A stretch of 64,000 nt of DNA, from NCBI GenBank assembly GCA_039881145.1, contig JAYKKI010000064.1, positions 5,893,501-5,957,500 on the forward strand, given 5' to 3'. The notes beneath the pieces were generated by a model. That model saw nothing but the letters and a program-made list of their open reading frames with translations, had not been told where the DNA came from and did no database searches. A program made the translations under genes and the position numbers. Of this stretch, positions 1 to 10,397 are shown one piece after another. The first letter of the stretch is position 1, and each line of letters starts with the position of its first letter. The DNA comes from Druceiella hillmani. Lineage: Eukaryota > Arthropoda > Insecta > Lepidoptera > Hepialidae.

Positions 1-513
1 AAATAATTACAAAATTCGTTAGATTTGCAGAAAATAGACTAAGAAATAAATAAGATACATATAATTTATTTACAATATCATACTTTCCAACGAGTGATCT
101 ATTTATATGGTGTCTGAAATTTCGTTAGGTGTTACAACAACATTTTTTTCATCATTCAACCTTCATGGTAATCAAAACATTGTATTACTGTAGGAAACAA
201 TTTTCCAGCTCCATGATTATATACATCGATGGACGCATCAAACAATAATACCTAGTCAAGTTGTAAAGTTTTCACGAAAGTATCCATAATATGGCGAACA
301 ATTACTTTGTGACTATCACTTGCCTACAGTTTGCCACTTGCCTCAGAATTCTGAGATTGATAATGATTGACTGTATAGTAAGAAAGAAAGGCTTCTCTGG
401 TAGTTTTCTTTTCTCCAAAATTATGGCTTAGAAATGCAGACATTTATTATTAGTTGAAGCCACTACTTTAATTTTTCGAATCCCATATGTCTGTCCATAA
501 TACCTGTCTATAA
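1..513. other. AT-rich unique sequence, no feature seen
   Basis: No long open frame, repeat or RNA signal is visible. It ends where the poly-(attt) tail of a SINE begins. Confidence 0.5.
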
Positions 514-702
514 TTAATTTATTTATTTATGTACTTTAATATATATGTTTAAAACTCATGGCTGACTTATTGCTATCAGAGCAATATCTTATAGCCAACC
601 AGAAAACCAGCCAAGTCCAGGCTGCGAATCGAGTCGGAATCCTCGCGGTGCACCGCGCCATCAAAGCTTGTGGTCAACCCAACACATCACAGAGCCGACA
701 AA
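514..702 (-). mobile_element. tRNA-derived SINE, copy 1 (diverged)
   Basis: The element lies on the minus strand, so its (TAAA)n tail appears on the plus strand as atttatttattt at the left edge. The body shares 'ggctgacttattgct', 'cagccaagtccaggctgcg' and 'cctcgcggtgcaccgcg' with the better copies at 27353, 29135 and 41826. The B-box region (aatcgagtcgg) has decayed. The right edge carries the A-box counterpart (caacacatca). Seen directly: shared order of blocks in seven places. Inferred: tRNA origin, from the better preserved copies. Confidence 0.8.
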
Positions 703-1537
703 AATTGATCTTGTTTCGAAACTAAATTTTGAAATGGAGGCTTCGGCTTTATATTAACCTTCCAACGACAAGGAAATTAATTTGTTACCACTTCCGAAGA
801 TTTTCACAATTTTCTAATTTCATCGGCCATTTTAACTTTAACCATTATAATAATAATAATAATAAAGCTTTAATAAATTCCATGCAAAAAAAATTGTTGT
901 CGTGTGTTGTACGTGAATACGTCTATGTAACGGGTTATATTTTTTAAATAAAATATTTTTATTTATGTATTTAGGATAAAAGCAAGGAAACAAATAATTA
1001 TTGTGTTACAATAGCGTATAGGCCGACATTATATATTTTTGATATTATTTTTTTATTCTAACACCATATTATATTCACTGTCACTACTTTAAACTAATGT
1101 TTTATATACAATCGATAGATTTTGACGACAGCTGACGATTAAAACTTAAACGAAAATCGTAGCTTTTCCGAATCAAAAGTTATACTAATTGCAAATCTCG
1201 ATACGCAGCAAAATAACCTCAAAATGGTGGTGCTTCCCCCTCCACCGCGCGCGATGCGTCACTGTTCTCGCTTATCGTAATGAATTCTTTGATCCTTTAG
1301 TTATCCAGTGGTATAATTTAATATTTGATGTAGAGGATAGATTCGAAACTGCAACGTCAAACTGTATCCCCCGATTTTGTTATCATTAATTTTTTTTGAA
1401 TTGCCCTCGTACGGTAGCAAATTTAAAGACGTATTCACGTCAAAATTTACAATATTTCTCTAGATTCAATAAAAAAAATTATAAAGTTACTAACATAATT
1501 AGAAATTATTTAACATACTTAAACATAGTTTAAAAAT
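703..1537. other. AT-rich stretch with short (AAT)n run
   Basis: Nothing coding is seen. An (ataat)n run near 848-871 is followed by aaagctttaat, which resembles the reverse complement of the tail end of the LINE at 13900-14310 and may be another scrap of it. Confidence 0.35.
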
Positions 1538-1656
1538 AATTGGAATTGAATCTCAAATAATTAATTACATTAATATTTTGTATTGTGATGTTGTGATATT
1601 ATAAGTGGAAATTATTTTTGTATGGACCCCCTTCGGGTAAAAGCCTCCTCTGAGGT
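1538..1656 (-). mobile_element. LINE 3' end fragment (same family as 13900-14310)
   Basis: The reverse complement reads through gaggaggcttttacccga, the gggggtccatac block and an AT-rich 3' UTR that matches 14077-14195 almost base for base. Only about 120 bp of the 3' end is present, as expected for a 5'-truncated LINE insertion or its remains. The last ~110 bp of the family tail is missing here. No coding capacity remains beyond the final codons. Confidence 0.8.
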
Positions 1657-1906
1657 AAACATAATATAATTATTTTTAATGTTGCTATTATTAAATAAGA
1701 ATTACAGACATGCATTTATATCAATATATTGAAATTGCTGCTTTGAATATTATAATTCAAAGTCTGTAATGGTTCTGAGTTCTGTTATTATTCAAAGAAT
1801 TAAGGTCAATTCTTCTGGCTTCTTATGAGTTTCAACTTTATTGATGTGAAACATTTATAGGCGCAGGTATAAACCGGATCGTTGACGTGGCGACGCTTGC
1901 CGTGAC

Positions 1907-1909
<3 letters not shown>
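1657..1909. other. AT-rich stretch, no feature seen
   Basis: No supported feature. A small GC-richer part at 1857-1909 leads into the (TA)n run. Confidence 0.4.

Positions 1910-1962
<53 letters not shown>
1910..1962. repeat. (TA)n microsatellite
   Basis: Uninterrupted TA dinucleotide run of about 26 units. The Tyr-Ile peptide repeats read across it are chance translations. Confidence 0.98.
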
Positions 1963-1966
<4 letters not shown>

Positions 1967-2244
1967 AGATTTAGTAGAGTGTACGGTATGGCGATACGGT
2001 ATATGAGTGTACGTGTCGCCATGCGCAACCGACTACGCGACCCCCTCCTCACTCAGTTCGACGCTGTTGTTTACTACGATACACATAATCTGTGCTTTAT
2101 TATTTTTGTATTAATTGTAAATAAATGTTTATTAAATAAAGTCACCATTTTTTGTAAGAAATTCGTAATACTTTATTTTTTCATTATGTTATATTTAGTT
2201 TCTGTAATAATCTTGTCTTTTATGCATATTACTTGTACGAACAC

Positions 2245-2279
2245 GATGTTTCACATCTGTCAGGCGTCCCGTGACGGCT

Positions 2280-2296
<17 letters not shown>
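2245..2296 (+). repeat. Short dispersed repeat, copy 1
   Basis: gatgtttcacatctg is followed by a diverged cgtcccgtgacggctcac and a T-rich end. A second copy with the same block order is at 43903-43950 on the same strand. This copy runs straight into the left arm of the first (TA)n palindrome. Confidence 0.65.
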
Positions 2297-2431
<135 letters not shown>

Positions 2432-2435
<4 letters not shown>

Positions 2436-2478
2436 GACTATTGAATACAATGATTCTGAACTGAAAATGTCGACAAGC

Positions 2479-2548
<70 letters not shown>

Positions 2549-2595
2549 GCTTGTCGACATTTTCAGTTCAGAATCATTGTATTCAATAGTCCACT
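2432..2595. repeat. Palindrome with (TA)n centre, second of a pair
   Basis: Left arm 2432-2482 and right arm 2545-2595 are 51-bp inverted repeats with no mismatch that I can find, around a pure (TA)n run at 2483-2544. It overlaps the end of the first palindrome by four bases. Such perfect arms imply recent origin or ongoing gene conversion between arms. Confidence 0.97.
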
Positions 2596-2999
2596 ATAAT
2601 ATAACATAAAACATATGATGAGTAAATGTTTGTGTAATAATAAAATATTTATATAAAATAAAAAAAATATATATAGAAATCATGCCTTTTATAAACAAGG
2701 ATGCAACAAAATGTTACATAAAAAATATCTTTTCCTATTTTTTTGTTTATATAACTTTAACCATTAAGATTACTGAATATTCCAGTAATATGTTCTTCCA
2801 CTGTAATGACAACCAAATAATGAAGACATATAAAAATAAGCTGAAATCTGTTATCCCTTAATGGTCAGATGTGATCTTTGATCAGGTCAAAGACCTTTAT
2901 TATTGTTTTTGTTTTTAAGTACTCTGATCATTGTTTCAAATGTAAACAAGGTGTTTTTAATTGAGATCAAATCTGCCTAAAGTTTTAAATGCCTGCCAC
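2596..2999. other. AT-rich stretch, no feature seen
   Basis: No supported feature between the palindromes and the tandem repeat cluster. Confidence 0.4.
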
Positions 3000-3620
3000 A
3001 TGCGCCAAATGTCAAATGCCAAATGCCGCAAATGCAAAATGGTAACACTACAACGTGCACATTACACGCGACCGGTACGTACAGCACTCGTGCATACTAA
3101 TTTCCTTGTGTAATTAGATACGGCAAATGCCAAATGCAGTAGAAGTGGCTGGTACATTCCTCACACATTCATGCAAGTTTCCTTGTAAAATTATAATACG
3201 GCATTTGCCAAATGCGGCAAATGTCAAATAGTAACCCTACATGCACATCACACGCAGCTGGTACGTACTGCACTCCAGCGTACAAATTTCCTTTTGAAAT
3301 TGAAATATGGCAAATGCCAAATGTGGTAAATGTCAAATGGTAATCCTATAATGAATGTGTGAAGAATGTTCCAATCACAAGTGGTTGGTACACTCTTCAC
3401 ACATTCATACAAGTTTCCTTGTAAAATTAGAATACGGCAAATGTTAAATAATAACCCTACATGCACATTACACGCGGTTGGTATGCATTTACGTGCGCTT
3501 ACAAGTTGTTTTAGGAAAATGGAATGCGGTAAATGCCAAATGTGGCAAATGTCAAAAGCGTATTTCTACATGTCCATTACACGCGACTGGTATATACAAT
3601 TTTGGTTGTTAAATTTTAGT
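3000..3620. repeat. Diverged tandem repeat, unit about 120 bp
   Basis: Five to six diverged units each contain ggcaaatgccaaatg, a 'taaccctacatgcacattac' block, acgcg(a/g)ctggta and tttccttgtaaaatta. Some units are shortened. Inside the unit the heptamer gccaaat is itself repeated two to four times, so the array is repeats within repeats. Open frames read through it are incidental. Confidence 0.85.
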
Positions 3621-3820
3621 AACATGCAATTTAAGTTATACTAAGAATTTATAATAGGTTATTTGACAATATCGAAAATATACCACAATTCGTGGTCACC
3701 CTATTAGATTATAACGTCAATAAACGTATTTTTTTAATTTTCAAAAAAATTAGTTTATAATTAAATTTACTTATATTTTTATTATTAATAATTCATAATT
3801 TATAAATAATTATGCTTTTA

Positions 3821-4020
3821 TTTGTGTAATAAGTGGTTTAATTGTGTAATAAGTACTTTAATTGTGTAATAAGTGCTTTAATTGTGTAATAAGTGCTTTA
3901 ATTGTGTAATAAGTGCTTTAATTGTGTAATAAGTGCTTTAATTGTGTAATAAGTGCTTTAATTGTGTAATAAGTGCTTTAATTGTGTAATAAGTGCTTAA
4001 ATTGTGTAATAAGTGCTTAG
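3821..4020. repeat. Tandem array of a 20-bp unit, 10 copies
   Basis: Ten consecutive 20-bp units of consensus attgtgtaataagtgcttta. The six central units are identical; the first two and last two carry single changes. The lack of internal indels suggests recent expansion. Confidence 0.98.
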
Positions 4021-4435
4021 ATTGAATTAACTGGAAAAAAATATTAAAACATGTTCCCTCGGAAACAAAATCATCTGGTATGAAATTTTCCAAATTAATT
4101 TTTTTATAATAAATAATCGCCAGTTGCAAAATTTTTCTTAAAATATATTGTATTCAATGTTTACTGCTATACGCCATTAATGCACAATTTTGATATGAAA
4201 ATAAATAATATATCCTTTTAGCGGACAGGTTTGTTGTTTATGTTTACTGGTATGTGACGTCACTTGTCAAGAAATTGCGTTTTAAGCACAAGTTGAGTAA
4301 TTTAAATTTTTAAATGTGATTTTATGTGAAAAATACTTGTAGTGTGCTTATAATGCAATACAGAACAATTTAAAACTAGTTTTACAATATAAGTCAAATA
4401 ACCTATTACACACATTGGTAAGAAACACTCAACGA
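4021..4435. other. AT-rich spacer, no feature seen
   Basis: Lies between the 20-bp and 59-bp arrays. Contains tgacgtcacttgtcaag but no gene or clear repeat. Confidence 0.4.
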
Positions 4436-5412
4436 TAGAGTTTCATCTCGCGTTTGATCGGTTTATTAATTAAAACTTTGGAATAATTTTTGGGAAAAAT
4501 ATGTATATGGAATTGATCGGTTTTTTTTATTAAAAGATTGGAATAATTTTTTGGGGAAATATTTATATACAATTGATCGGTTTTTTAATTCAAAGTTTGG
4601 AGTAATTTTTGGCCGAATTATGTATATACAATTGATTGGTTTTTTAATTCAAAATTTGGAATAATTTTTGGGCGAATTGTGTATATACAATTGATCGGTT
4701 TTTTAACTAAAAGTTTGGAATAACTTTTGGGCGAATTATGTATATACAATTGATCGGTTTTTTTATTCCAAGTTTGGAATAATTTTTGGGCGAATTATGT
4801 ATACACAATCGGACGGTTTTTTAATTAAAAGTTTGGAATAATTTTTGGGTAAATTATGTATATACAATCGGTCGGTTTTTTAATTCAATGTTTGGAATAA
4901 TTTTTGGGCAAATTATGTATTAAAAACTTAAGAATAATCGATCGGTTTTTTAATTCCAAGTTTAGAATAATTTTTGGGTGAATTATGTATATACAATCGA
5001 TCGGTTTTTTAATTCAAAGTTTGGAATAATTTTTGGGCAAATTATGTATAAAAAATTGATCGGTTTTTTAATTCCAAGTTTGGAATAATTTTTGGGCGAA
5101 TTGTGTATATACAATCGATCGGTTTTTTAATTCCAAGTTTGGAATAATTTTTGGGCGAATTATGTATATACAATTGATCGGTTTTTTAATTAAAAGTTTG
5201 GAATAATTTTTGGGCGAATTATGTATATACAATCGATCGGTTTTTTAATTCCAAGTTTGGAATAATTTTTGGGCGAATTATGCATTTACAATCGATCGGT
5301 TTTTTAATTCCAAGTTTGGAATATTTTTTGGGCGAATTATGTAAATACAATTGATCGGTTTTTTAATTAAAAGTTTGGAATAATTTTTGGGGAAATATGT
5401 ATATACAATTTC
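4436..5412. repeat. Minisatellite/satellite array, unit about 59 bp, 16 copies
   Basis: Sixteen units are marked by the start of gatcggttttttaatt at about 4456, 4514, 4575, 4634, 4692, 4751, 4811, 4870, 4939, 4998, 5056, 5116, 5175, 5234, 5294 and 5352. Each also carries gtttggaataatttttggg and gaattatgtatatacaat. One unit near 4920-4936 holds an extra aaaacttaagaataa insertion that recurs in the inverted repeat at 5828-5843. Confidence 0.97.
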
Positions 5413-5771
5413 TTTTATTATTTACCCATACATTAATTGAACTTCGTTCAACCTATCAAGCATTCTTCTAAAGTTTAGAAACTCCGATTATATTTTGTGT
5501 TAGCCATTCTTATCAAATAAGATAGAATACTAAATTTATGTAACCGACGTAAGCCAAATGTCGAGTATATAATCAAAACATATGGAAATTTATATATACA
5601 CACATTTATAGAATTAGCACATATGTATATGTATGTAACATACATATACTGTATGTAACAAACAACATATCTATTCTTCGTATAGGTTTGGTTATCAAAT
5701 TGAATATATTTGCAATGTGTTTCAGTAAATTATTTTCCCATGAAATGGCAAATTTGACAGTTCCTAAAATA

Positions 5772-5854
5772 CTTGAGAATAACCATTTACTTCTTTAACA
5801 GAAGTAAATGGTTATTCTTAAGTTTTTAAAAACTTAAGAATAACAATTTACTTC
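5772..5854. repeat. Three-arm inverted repeat (A, A', A)
   Basis: Arm 1 (5772-5794) and arm 2 (5800-5822) are 23-bp inverted repeats with one mismatch and a 5-base loop. Arm 2 extended (to 5827) and arm 3 (5828-5854) are again inverted repeats with no spacer and one mismatch. Arm 2 can therefore pair with either neighbour. No coding role is seen. Confidence 0.95.
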
Positions 5855-6584
5855 TTTTTCAGTTTGATGCAAAAATTTACCTATATAAAAGTAAATACAT
5901 TTATTTATTCTGTATATATACATACAGGCGTAACATAGAACATATGTATTGTTCATACAGGTAATTTTGTGTATATTCGAATCGCTTTTTAGTAAAAAAA
6001 TATAAACATTTTCGTTGACAGCGATTTTGTCCAAAACTTTTGGAAATTATTATGTAGGTATTTCCTTAACGTTTTCCACTCAATTTGATACACAGAATCA
6101 CTTGTATGAATAATAGAGACGTTTCTCGTTACACGCTGTACAAAATACATGTATATCATAAAGACATGTATACATACCAACACAGTAACCACATTAGCAA
6201 ATACCGTTTAAGTTATGAGCCGACATGCCGTATTTACGAGTGAATCTCAAGCGTAATAAGCAATACGTGTGGGGTGCCGGGAACGTAGAAATAGAACAGT
6301 AATTTAAACAATAAACTCCTTTCTCAAATAATAAGACAAAGTAGTGCGACCAAATTTTAGTTAACTGGGAAACAGCATTACTAGACGTGCTCAGCCAACG
6401 GATTCAGCTATGCGTCTCGTTTCTAATCATCTTATAAAATACAAATTTCATTCAGGTACCTAAGTACATACACGTTTAGATACCACTGGTACCTACGACA
6501 CAGAATGTTGATTAAGTGACGTGTCACCGATTTCCTTCGGTTTCCTTTCTAAAACATAGAAGGAAAATAATTTATAAGAAAGAA
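5855..6584. other. AT-rich stretch, no feature seen
   Basis: No supported gene, repeat or RNA signal. Confidence 0.4.
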
Positions 6585-7495
6585 TTTTTATGGAATTTGT
6601 TGTCTATCAAAAGGCATCTGATACTATAGAGTTTAAATAGCTGTGGAAACCTCCAACAGTAGCATATGTTGACCAAAAGTACATAAATATAATAAAAACT
6701 ATTTATTCTAGTTATGTAAGTACAGTTAGTCACAGTTAGTTAGTTAAACAGACAAGGACACCTGCTCTCACCGACTCTATTTATAATGGTAATACACCAC
6801 ATCATGAAGGACGTCTGCTGGAATAACAAAGGAATTTTCATAAATCAAAGACATCTTATCCACCTTGGATTTGCGAACGATATTATATTACTATCAGGAA
6901 ATCCACAAGGCATACAACAAATCGCCTAAAATTCGTGAAAGAGTTTGTACATCCTAGAAAACAACTCTATAAAATCTAGTAAGAATAATGAAGAGATTGA
7001 CAGAAGAGTTAGTGAAACCTGGAGCCAATTCCGGAGCTTGGCAGAAGTTCTTAAAAGTTCTTTGTTGTTAAACGAAAAAAAGAAAGTAATAGATATTTGT
7101 CTTCTTCTACTGCTGAGGTATGGTTGTCAGATTATAAAATACAAGTACACTAAAAAAGCAAAAAAAACAAAGTAACTTTGTGCCAGAGAGCCATATAGAG
7201 GAGTATTCTCACGGTGTATACATATAGAACAGATTAGTAACAAGAGACCATGAAAGGAACAGATACACTAGATCACTACATTAACCAGAAATGGCAATGG
7301 GTAGGTCATGTTGCTACGATGCACGAAGCCAAATGGAGAAAAATAATGATGATATGGAAGGGACCAATAAGCAAAAGAAGACAAGCAGATCATACACACG
7401 CTAGACGGATGAGACAGAAAAGGAGCAGAAACAAAGAACTGAACGACCCTCACAACAGATTGCGAACGCTGGAAGCAGCTAGGGAACGCCATTAG
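6585..7495 (+). mobile_element. Decayed RTE-clade LINE, reverse transcriptase 3' half
   Basis: Relic of a non-LTR retrotransposon reverse transcriptase, broken by stops and frameshifts. In order I can read EFVVYQKASDTIEF, matching the RT block 'FVDYEKAFDSVEH' (about 6592); YINIIKTIYSSY; HLIHLGFANDIILLSG (about 6852-6900), which is the catalytic F-A-D-D block with the second Asp region changed to FAND; EIDRRVSETWSQFRSL and the YGCQ motif (6990-7125); and KWQWVGHVATMHEAKW (about 7289-7336) from the C-terminal region. The order and spacing fit RTE-type elements. The endonuclease half is missing, so the copy is 5'-truncated. It cannot encode active enzyme. Family membership is from remembered motifs, not a search. 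Confidence 0.85.
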
Positions 7496-8935
7496 CGAAT
7501 GTAGTTTACATTCAAAAACTTCCATATTTTCAACTTTATAATTTAAATTCATTTGAGTAACGGAATAAACAGGATTTTTTTACTCTATTTTATCTATTTA
7601 ATTTATAAGGAGAAGCCCATAAAAAAGTCATATAAAATCTTGATATTTTTTGCTCGTCAATACCCGTTTGTCGATTTTTCGTAGACCTCCCCATGTTTTA
7701 GTCACGTTACGATACCACAAACAATGCTCCGCCACATTTTTCTTAAAAACGAGAAAAATAGAAATTGTACGAAAGAATTAGTTATAAAAACGAAACGATG
7801 TTTGTAATTATTGAGAAGAAAATAAGTTTCGTTTCTTCAAAATTACATTTTCCTATTTTTTGGCGATTATTACGTTATTAATCGGTTTATACAATAAACA
7901 TCATGACAACGGTTATCTACTGAAAACATTGTGTTCATTGTAGACCCACGGATTTGTGCTATTTTCCGGTATTTCTATTATAGGCATTAATACCCGAATA
8001 AATTAATTTTCAAATCATTCTTTTCCACGCATACTGTGTTATCTTGGCTGTTGTTCTCATCACCTAAGATGCATAATGACTCCCGTACTCGACATGCTGC
8101 GATACGAACCAGTTGAAAACAATGCATGATTTAATATTTACACATTTCTTCATTGCATTTATTCTTCAAACATTTCAATAATATTTTATTAGAGGTTCTT
8201 TAGAGAGGGGAGATTTTTATTTGTTAGTTTATTATGTACCAATGGACAGGACCCATCATGGGGATTTTGAAGAAAAAATGCTGTTACTATCTGGAATTGC
8301 TCAGAATGAATTATATTGGCATAACCGGAACAGTTGCCGTCTGCGTCTTTTGTAATCAATTCTTTTTCGTTTGCTGCATTTCTATAAGAAGTTGCAAAGA
8401 TCTTTTGTGAAGTAGATATTAAGTTGCTTCTAGTAAATAAGAGTAAAGGGATAGTTGATGTGACAAATACTTTCAGTTATTTCATTGTTTTTTTTGTACC
8501 AGATTAACATGGTAACAATTTTAATTGTAATTGTTTAGTGGGCTGGCTTTCCTTCCTGTGCCTGCTTTTCCTGTGCCACTGAGACTTAATTGGGGGCCAA
8601 AACCTTTTTAATCCTTCATTTTCTAATTCTTGTTTGTTTCTGTTCTACTCCGTTCATCAGCGGAACTATTCCTTACAAATTTCCTTTAAATTTGCCTTTT
8701 TAGTTTTCTCTGAGTGTTTTTTCGTTTTTCAAAGATACAAGGAAATTTAATTATAATAAATAATAAAATATATAATAAATAATATAATAATTTTATTTAT
8801 AATAATTTTCTCAATTGATTTTCAGGAATCTATTAAATACGAAATATTTTTACAATTCTTCAAATTACGCGCGAAAATATTATAGTAACAAATTGTCACC
8901 TTTACTTAAGTAATCTAAGATCTAGTGTACAACTG
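7496..8935. other. AT-rich stretch, no feature seen
   Basis: No supported feature. The short open frame on the minus strand at 7268-7552 is a shadow of the LINE. Confidence 0.4.
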
Positions 8936-9510
8936 ATGGACAATTTTTCAGCCGATGTCGAAGTCAATGTTCCGTGGATGCCACCACCTTTAGTCCAAAT
9001 CGAAGCCGAAACCAATGTTCGGTTGTTGCGGTTACATTTAACCGAACCCAAAGTTGAAGACAATGTTCGGTTGTCGCCTCTATCTTCGACCAAATATTCA
9101 GTTGTCGAAGCCACCTTCAACTGAAGCCGAAGCCAATGTTCAGTTATCGCCGCCACCTTCGACCGAAGATGAAGCTAAAGTCAATATTCGGTTGTCACCG
9201 CCTTCGACCGAGGCCGAAATTGAAGGCAGTATTCAGTTGTTGCTGCTAGTTTCGACCGAAGTCGAAGCCAATATTTGGTTGTCGCCGCCATCTTCGACCG
9301 AAGCGAAAGCCGAAGACAATATTTAGTTGTCGCCACTATCTTCGACTGAAGCCGACGCTAAATTCAATTTTCGGTTTTTGCCACCATCTTAGACCGAAAT
9401 CAAAGCCAATGTTCGATTATCACCGCAACCTTCAACTGAAGTTCAAGCCGAAATCAATGTTCGGTTGGTGCAATCGCCTGCGGCTGAAGTCGAAGCCGAA
9501 GACGAATGTC
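8936..9510 (+). repeat. Degenerate protein-like minisatellite, unit about 42-48 bp
   Basis: About eleven diverged units of gccgaagccaatgttcgg plus ttgtcgccgcca plus ccttcgaccgaag. GC content is clearly above the flanks. Plus-strand frames read as repeats of STEAEANVQLSPP type: MDNFSADVEVNVP opens one frame at 8936, and another runs 9054-9326 before a stop. Stops and frame changes occur later (near 9326 and 9391). Either a dead exon of a repetitive Ser/Thr/Glu/Pro-rich protein, or a GC-rich minisatellite that happens to lack stops. Which strand would code is unclear. No function is proposed. Confidence 0.75.
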
Positions 9511-9564
9511 CAGACAAATTTAGACAAATTTATTGTAAATAGCTTAAATAAAATGTTATTTTTT

Positions 9565-9621
9565 AATGATAAACTCTAATTTGTTTTATTTGTTTTCTGT
9601 AATGAATTAATATTAATAATG
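9565..9621. repeat. 57-bp direct repeat, left copy
   Basis: Begins aatgataaactctaatttg and ends attaatattaataatg. It is nearly identical to 10341-10397 and the pair encloses the inverted-repeat element at 9674-10324. Confidence 0.95.
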
Positions 9622-9673
9622 ATTATATTTATATTGAATATATTTGGCGTTAATTTTGTAGAAATTCATTATT

Positions 9674-10324
9674 CACAATTAAATGAAACTACGTGATGTA
9701 GTATTATTTCTACTTTCTTTAAGTTCTTTACCACGACCTAGGTTTCGTTGTATTACAACATCTTCAGGTAGGCTATTAGCAAAGATTAATTCTTAGGAAC
9801 ATTCAACAGCATTTATATGTTTCAAAAACAATGGCAGAAGACGGGTTTGTGTGGGTTTTCCCACTGCTTATGTTAGTGAGTTTATTATAGGGGAGCGGTG
9901 TAGGTTTTATTATATTTCCGAGAGTTATACAATATACAAGTATTTTAGTGAGGGTAACAAATTAAATTGATGTTATTCTATGAGGTTATACAATGCGAAT
10001 GTTCCAGTGTATGTAATAAAAATAAATGGAAGTTATTCTCAGTAATATATTTAAACAAAAGCAAGGGTATCTTAAAGTTAGAACAAGCTTATGCTACTAA
10101 TTCTACATATCCCCCGTTTTCTTTATTCATTCATTTATTTATTTTTATTTCTTTATATTTTATTTATTTATTTATTTATACTACTTTAAATAACTTGGGT
10201 AAAATCCTTATTAATAATAAAGGAAGAAAAAATATTAAAAATAGATAAACATAAAAAGAGTGGTATCTAAAGAACTTAAAGAAAGTAGAAATAATACTAC
10301 ATCATGTAGTTTAATTTAATTGTG
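9674..10324. mobile_element. 651-bp element with ~60-bp terminal inverted repeats
   Basis: The left end (9674-9733) and right end (10262-10324) are inverted repeats beginning cacaattaaat(g/t)aaactac and continuing gatgtagtattatttctac, tttctttaagttcttta. The interior is AT-rich with no usable ORF, so it would be a non-autonomous element. No clean target-site duplication sits directly at its ends; instead 57-bp direct repeats lie 53 bp outside the left end and 17 bp outside the right end. A hammerhead-like fold sits just inside the left end. The superfamily is not assigned; a Penelope-related origin is possible but unproven. Confidence 0.8.
9731..9771 (-). ncRNA. Hammerhead-ribozyme-like motif, degenerate candidate
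   Basis: On the minus strand the order of elements fits a type I hammerhead: stem I CUAC/GUGG (one wobble), core CUGAAGA (fits CUGANGA), stem II GUUGU-AAU-ACAAC, GAAA, then CC-UA-GG followed by UC at the expected cleavage site. One unpaired U lies between the core and stem II, which canonical hammerheads lack, and stem III is only two pairs (although CCUAGG is self-complementary and could pair in a dimer). Hammerheads of this minimal kind are known from Penelope-like retroelements. Activity is doubtful. Confidence 0.25.
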
Positions 10325-10340
10325 GATTATATTTATGTTC

Positions 10341-10397
10341 AATGATAAACTCTAATTTGTTTTATTTATTTTCTGTAATGAATTAATATTAATAATG
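10341..10397. repeat. 57-bp direct repeat, right copy
   Basis: Partner of 9565-9621, same orientation, differing at about one position. Confidence 0.95.

Noticed and set aside
1846..2270. Possible solo LTR with aataaa signals
   Set aside because: No TG...CA ends or target duplication could be defined, and (TA)n obscures the left part.
3821..4020. CRISPR-like regular array
   Set aside because: Units are contiguous with no spacers; simple tandem repeat in a eukaryotic context.
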